Below, piece by piece: positions 61,564 to 64,000 of a DNA stretch of 64,000 nucleotides (its first letter is position 1; every line of letters begins with the position of its first letter). Made by a program: the position numbers and the translations under genes. Origin of the DNA: Altericroceibacterium endophyticum. Lineage in GTDB: Bacteria > Pseudomonadota > Alphaproteobacteria > Sphingomonadales > Sphingomonadaceae. The notes beneath the pieces are model-generated. The model searched no databases. It saw nothing but the letters and a program-made list of their open reading frames with translations, and had not been told where the DNA came from. The stretch is taken from assembly GCF_009827595.1 (NCBI RefSeq), contig NZ_WTYT01000002.1:372001-436000 (forward strand). The letters run 5' to 3'.

Positions 61564-62790
61564 TCAGGCCGCTCCGGATCGATCAAAGGGCCGGATAGTC
61601 GCACCAGAGCGCAAGGCTTCCAAATGGTCACTCCACCATTGCGCCATAGCCACGCGCTCTTTCCAATAGGGTGAGCGGTTATAGGTGCCGCGAATGGCGT
61701 TCTTGTCCGCGTGCGAAAGCGCCCGCTCGATTGCATCTGGATTCCACTTGCCGCTTTCATTCAAAAGCGAGCTTGCCGTTGTCCGGAAGCCATGGGCCGT
61801 CATTTCTGAACCGCCATAACCCAGCCGCCGCAAGGCCCCGGTGATCGTGTTTTCCGACATGGGCCGATCTTTGGAGCGGACCGACGGAAAGACGTAAACC
61901 GAATGGCTGGAGAGTCCCTGCATCCGCTGGATCAATTCAACCGCTTGCCGGGACAGGGGAACAGCATGATCGCCCCGCCGCTGCTTCATGCGCGATTCCG
62001 GAATTGTCCAAACTGCCCTTTCCAAATCCAGCTCCTGCCAACGCATTTGCCGGACTTCACCGGGCCGCTGAAAAACATGCGGTGTCAGTTGAAGGGCAAC
62101 CAGCGTGGCCGGTTCGCCAGAATAAGTGTCGATCGATCGCAAGAGCTGGCCCAGCTCCGCCGCATCGGTAATTGCCGCGTAGTGCTTCACGATCGGAGCA
62201 GCCAAGGCCCCGCGTAAGGCATGGGCCGGATCGGCATTCGCGCGCGCCGTAGCAATGGCGTAGCGAAACACGCGGCTGGCAAAGGAACGAATGCGGTTCG
62301 CTGTTTCGCGTTTGCCCGCATTCTCCACCTTACGCAAAGCGAGCAAGATTTCGTGCGGGGTAATCTCCGCTATCGGAAGTTTGCCGATGCTTGGACGCAA
62401 ATGATCCAGAAACCAGCGGCTCTTGGTAAGGGTGGCTTCAGCCAAGCCCTCCTTTTTCCGCTTGTCGAGATATTCCTCCGCAATCGCCGCGAAGCTATTC
62501 TCAGCGCCAAGTTTTGCCGCAACTTTTTCCTCTCTTTTGCGTCGCGCCGGATCAGCACCCTCCGCAAGGGTAGTGCGCGCCTCATCCCGCAATCGCCGCG
62601 CCTCTTTCAGGCTGATTTCTGGATAGGCCCCCAAGGAGAGCTTCTTCTCCTTGCCGTTTATCCGGAATTTGACGCGCCAAAGCTTGGAACCTTTGGCTGT
62701 CACAAGGAGGTACAACCCCTTCTCATCCGCCAATTTCCAGTCTTTTTCGCGGGGCTTGGCTGCACGAATTAAAGTGTCGTTAATCGCCAT
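61564..62790 (-). CDS. P4-type tyrosine integrase
   Basis: 408 residues: DUF4102/arm-binding N-terminus (LIRAAKPREKDWKLADEKGLYL), SAM-like core-binding domain and catalytic domain. Active site: Arg in QRPGEVRQMRWQELDLE, HxxR in TAHGFRTTASSLL, His and Tyr in LSHADKNAIRGTYNRS. Integrases of this kind insert at tRNA or tmRNA 3' ends and lie next to one attachment site; here the right repeat is 186 bases from its start. Confidence 0.95.
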   Translation of the reverse strand: MAINDTLIRAAKPREKDWKLADEKGLYLLVTAKGSKLWRVKFRINGKEKKLSLGAYPEISLKEARRLRDEARTTLAEGADPARRKREEKVAAKLGAENSFAAIAEEYLDKRKKEGLAEATLTKSRWFLDHLRPSIGKLPIAEITPHEILLALRKVENAGKRETANRIRSFASRVFRYAIATARANADPAHALRGALAAPIVKHYAAITDAAELGQLLRSIDTYSGEPATLVALQLTPHVFQRPGEVRQMRWQELDLERAVWTIPESRMKQRRGDHAVPLSRQAVELIQRMQGLSSHSVYVFPSVRSKDRPMSENTITGALRRLGYGGSEMTAHGFRTTASSLLNESGKWNPDAIERALSHADKNAIRGTYNRSPYWKERVAMAQWWSDHLEALRSGATIRPFDRSGAA

Positions 62791-62976
62791 TGGGGGCCTT
62801 TTCCTGCCAGAGAGGCCATTTCAGACCCCATTGATCACAAGAAGGCCCCCGCAAAAGCCCCCATCGCAGCACGATTGCCAGCGAGTGAAGGTGAACATTG
62901 GCGACGGCCAAGGCATGGTTTTTGGCAGAAAACTGCGGTTTTTTCAACCACTAGCGAACAGCTATGTTCAGGAAAA

Positions 62977-62999
62977 TGGTGCCCAGAAGAGGACTCGAA
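62977..62999 (+). repeat. Right attachment-site repeat of the island
   Basis: Read on the minus strand, the first 20 bases of the copy are TCGAGTCCTCTTCTGGGCAC followed by CA: a tRNA-like T-loop and 3' end sequence, but no pairing T-stem or rest of a tRNA lies next to it. Confidence 0.65.
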
Positions 63000-63422
63000 G
63001 GAGCGGGGTAATGCATTGTTTTTATTTGTCTAATTCATGGACTTTCTAAACCTTAACCATCACGCTGACCATCAGCTCGGTGCGCTGTAGTGGTTCGAAG
63101 CCCAACCAAGGAATTTCGCGCCGATTAATCTGATCTCCCTGCTGAGTCGCAGTCTGGTACTGGCGGGTCGAAAAGTTAAGTCTCTCATGCCTAGCCGGAT
63201 GACAAAAAATTCAGCCGGTCGGATCGCGCGATGGTCGATCATGATGACGCGAGGCACAGACTTGCCCGCGCGCTTTGTTAAACTTCGTGGAAAGACTTCC
63301 GGCCGAAAATGTAGGTTGCTCGAACGTCAGCGCTTTTTCTTAGATGCATGTTCCGTTGGTGAGCAATCGATGTGTCGCGGTGATCGCTCGTCCAAGAATT
63401 GAAGCAGATCAATTGATCTCTC

Positions 63423-63437
63423 TGTGATGAAATCACA
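63423..63437. promoter_or_regulatory. Palindrome upstream of metal-efflux locus
   Basis: TGTGATGAAATCACA: perfect 6-bp arms around GAA. Resembles a CRP/FNR site but with a shorter spacing. 58 bases before the His-rich protein start. Confidence 0.45.
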
Positions 63438-63494
63438 TTTCGACCTTAGAGATTGTTCTTTCATAGCAAAGTTTCTGCTGCTACCGGACTGTCG

Positions 63495-63833
63495 ATGACC
63501 CGGCTCTTTGCCCGCTCCCTCATGCTGCAGCTTCTCACGCTGTGCGCTGCATTCGGCGTCCTTTGGGCACCGGTTGCGGAAGCGGCTGAATGCGCAGGAG
63601 AGCCTCCGGTAGCCTCCCAACTCGAGCAGCATGACGAGCCGGGGAACGACGACAAGGGACCGGAGAAGCATGGCACCTGCGCACATGGTCATTGCCATCA
63701 TGCCTCACAGGCCATCGACAGGTCGTCGGAGCCCTTTGCCCGGGGATTGGTCACAAACGTGCTACGCGCAGCGGCCCAGTCCTCGCTCGGCTCCGGCCTG
63801 ATAGAACTGGCCACCCCCCCTCCTCGCGCCTGA
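63495..63833 (+). CDS. Small exported His-rich protein of a metal-efflux locus (CzcI-like)
   Basis: 112 residues. Signal peptide ending WAPVAEAAE; then a charged region and HGTCAHGHCHH, a cluster of His and Cys able to bind metal. Its position just before a CzcC-like gene is like czcI, whose product is thought to regulate or buffer zinc/cadmium/cobalt efflux. ATG 63495; the frame continues upward to a TTG at 63453. Confidence 0.7.
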   Translation: MTRLFARSLMLQLLTLCAAFGVLWAPVAEAAECAGEPPVASQLEQHDEPGNDDKGPEKHGTCAHGHCHHASQAIDRSSEPFARGLVTNVLRAAAQSSLGSGLIELATPPPRA

Positions 63834-63880
63834 CGTTCGCCGCGCGTCGGATTTCTTTCCGACACCGATCTGAACGTCAG
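63830..63880 (+). promoter_or_regulatory. Nested stem-loop in the czcI-czcC gap
   Basis: Outer arms CTGACGTTC (63830-63838) and GAACGTCAG (63872-63880), inner arms GTCGGA (63846-63851) and TCCGAC (63858-63863). The outer arm overlaps the upstream stop codon. Possible attenuator or mRNA-stability element. Confidence 0.5.
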
Positions 63881-63897
63881 CAGAGGAATTCCCATCC

Positions 63898-64000
63898 ATG
63901 TTCGCCATCTCGTGGCGAGCGGTCCCCTTCTGGGGGCTGATACTCGCCCTGTCCTCGGGCCCTGCCAGTGCGCAGGACCCGCGTGTCGTCACGCTCGACG
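63898..64000 (+). CDS. CzcC/TolC-family outer membrane factor, 3' end outside window
   Basis: The first 34 codons only. A signal peptide (VPFWGLILALSSGPASAQ) is followed by RVVTLD, the start typical of TolC-family efflux outer-membrane proteins. AGAGGAAT stands before the ATG. In CBA heavy-metal efflux systems this would join an RND pump and a membrane fusion protein in the genes beyond the window. Confidence 0.7.
   Translation, partial: MFAISWRAVPFWGLILALSSGPASAQDPRVVTLD

Larger units (their letters stand above)
51228..62999. mobile_element. Integrated genomic island with type I restriction-modification system
   Basis: Bounded by a direct repeat TGGTGCCAGAAGAGGAC (51228-51244) and TGGTGCCCAGAAGAGGACTC (62977-62996), which differ by one inserted C. 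Between them, all on the minus strand: YgjP-like metallopeptidase, hsdR, hsdS, hsdM, a tyrosine recombinase, an HTH/zinc-ribbon protein, an AlpA-like regulator, a hypothetical protein and a P4-type integrase next to the right end. Short arm-like repeats (AAGGCCCCC...AAAAGCCC) are inside each end at 51302-51321 and 62842-62862. Boundaries are inferred from the repeats and the integrase position. Confidence 0.75.
62791..63494. other. Right end of the island and gene-free interval
   Basis: Arm-like repeat at 62842-62862, then the right attachment repeat at 62977-62999. From 63000 to 63494 no convincing gene is seen. Near its end, TGTGATGAAATCACA (63423-63437) is a palindrome upstream of the metal-efflux genes. 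Confidence 0.6.

Noticed and set aside
62977-62999. tRNA gene at the right island end
   Set aside because: Only the T-loop and 3' end are tRNA-like; no stem pairing or anticodon arm lies next to it.
63423-63437. A canonical CRP site
   Set aside because: Arms match CRP half-sites but the spacing is five bases where CRP needs six; listed only as a palindrome.
1-64000. CRISPR arrays, insertion sequences and rRNA genes
   Set aside because: None seen: no regularly spaced repeats, no transposase motifs, and no rRNA-like stretches.

Overview
The window comes from an alphaproteobacterial chromosome, most likely Sphingomonadales (Sphingobium, Novosphingobium, Sphingopyxis or Erythrobacter-like). The signs are several TonB-dependent receptors next to catabolic genes, RibB with a fused helix-turn-helix and a degenerate RibA-like tail, a DUF2155 / NDUFA12 / DUF192 / recX run, a bacteriophytochrome with an HWE kinase, and an alphaproteobacterial tRNA-Trp. 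This placement is inference from gene content; no database was searched.

Layout. 1-23.7 kb is mostly core genome: purU-folD, a MoaB/CinA-like protein, an SDR, secE-nusG and rplK-rplA (minus strand), an AGCS symporter, ribB with a palindrome in its leader, tRNA-Trp, aat, the recX-DUF192-NDUFA12-DUF2155 operon, a stand-alone fatty acyl-AMP ligase, DUF389, telA-xpaC-PHA, and a bphO-bphP light-sensing pair. A TonB-like gene that lacks an ATG start closes this part.

23.8-51.1 kb is a dense catabolic supercluster in three modules. Module 1 is IclR controlled: IclR, TonB receptor, TauD/TfdA-type dioxygenase, ThDP enzyme and MFS, with two 15-bp palindromes 21 bp apart in front of the receptor. Module 2 holds an amidohydrolase, an exported serine hydrolase, two divergent DUF3237 paralogues, a MarR regulator, a carotenoid-cleavage-family oxygenase, an aldehyde dehydrogenase, an aromatic-acid-type MFS and a TonB receptor. 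Four copies of a GCTTGATTAATCA-type operator sit in four separate promoter regions of this module, so it reads as one MarR regulon. Module 3 has a second MarR, an FAD monooxygenase, a Tat/lipoprotein-like carboxylesterase, a second exported serine hydrolase, a SnoaL-like protein and an N-terminally truncated amidohydrolase. The inferred role is uptake through the outer membrane, hydrolysis of an ester or amide linked substrate in the periplasm, oxidative cleavage of an alkene to aldehydes, oxidation to acids and ring hydroxylation. The substrate is not known.

51.2-63.0 kb is an integrated island bounded by imperfect direct repeats that resemble a tRNA 3' end. It carries a complete type I restriction-modification system (hsdM-hsdS-hsdR) with an overlapping YgjP-like metallopeptidase gene, two tyrosine recombinases, a small AlpA-like regulator and two further island proteins. 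After the right end, from about 63.5 kb, a heavy-metal efflux locus begins (a His-rich periplasmic protein, then the start of a CzcC/TolC-like outer membrane factor cut by the window edge).
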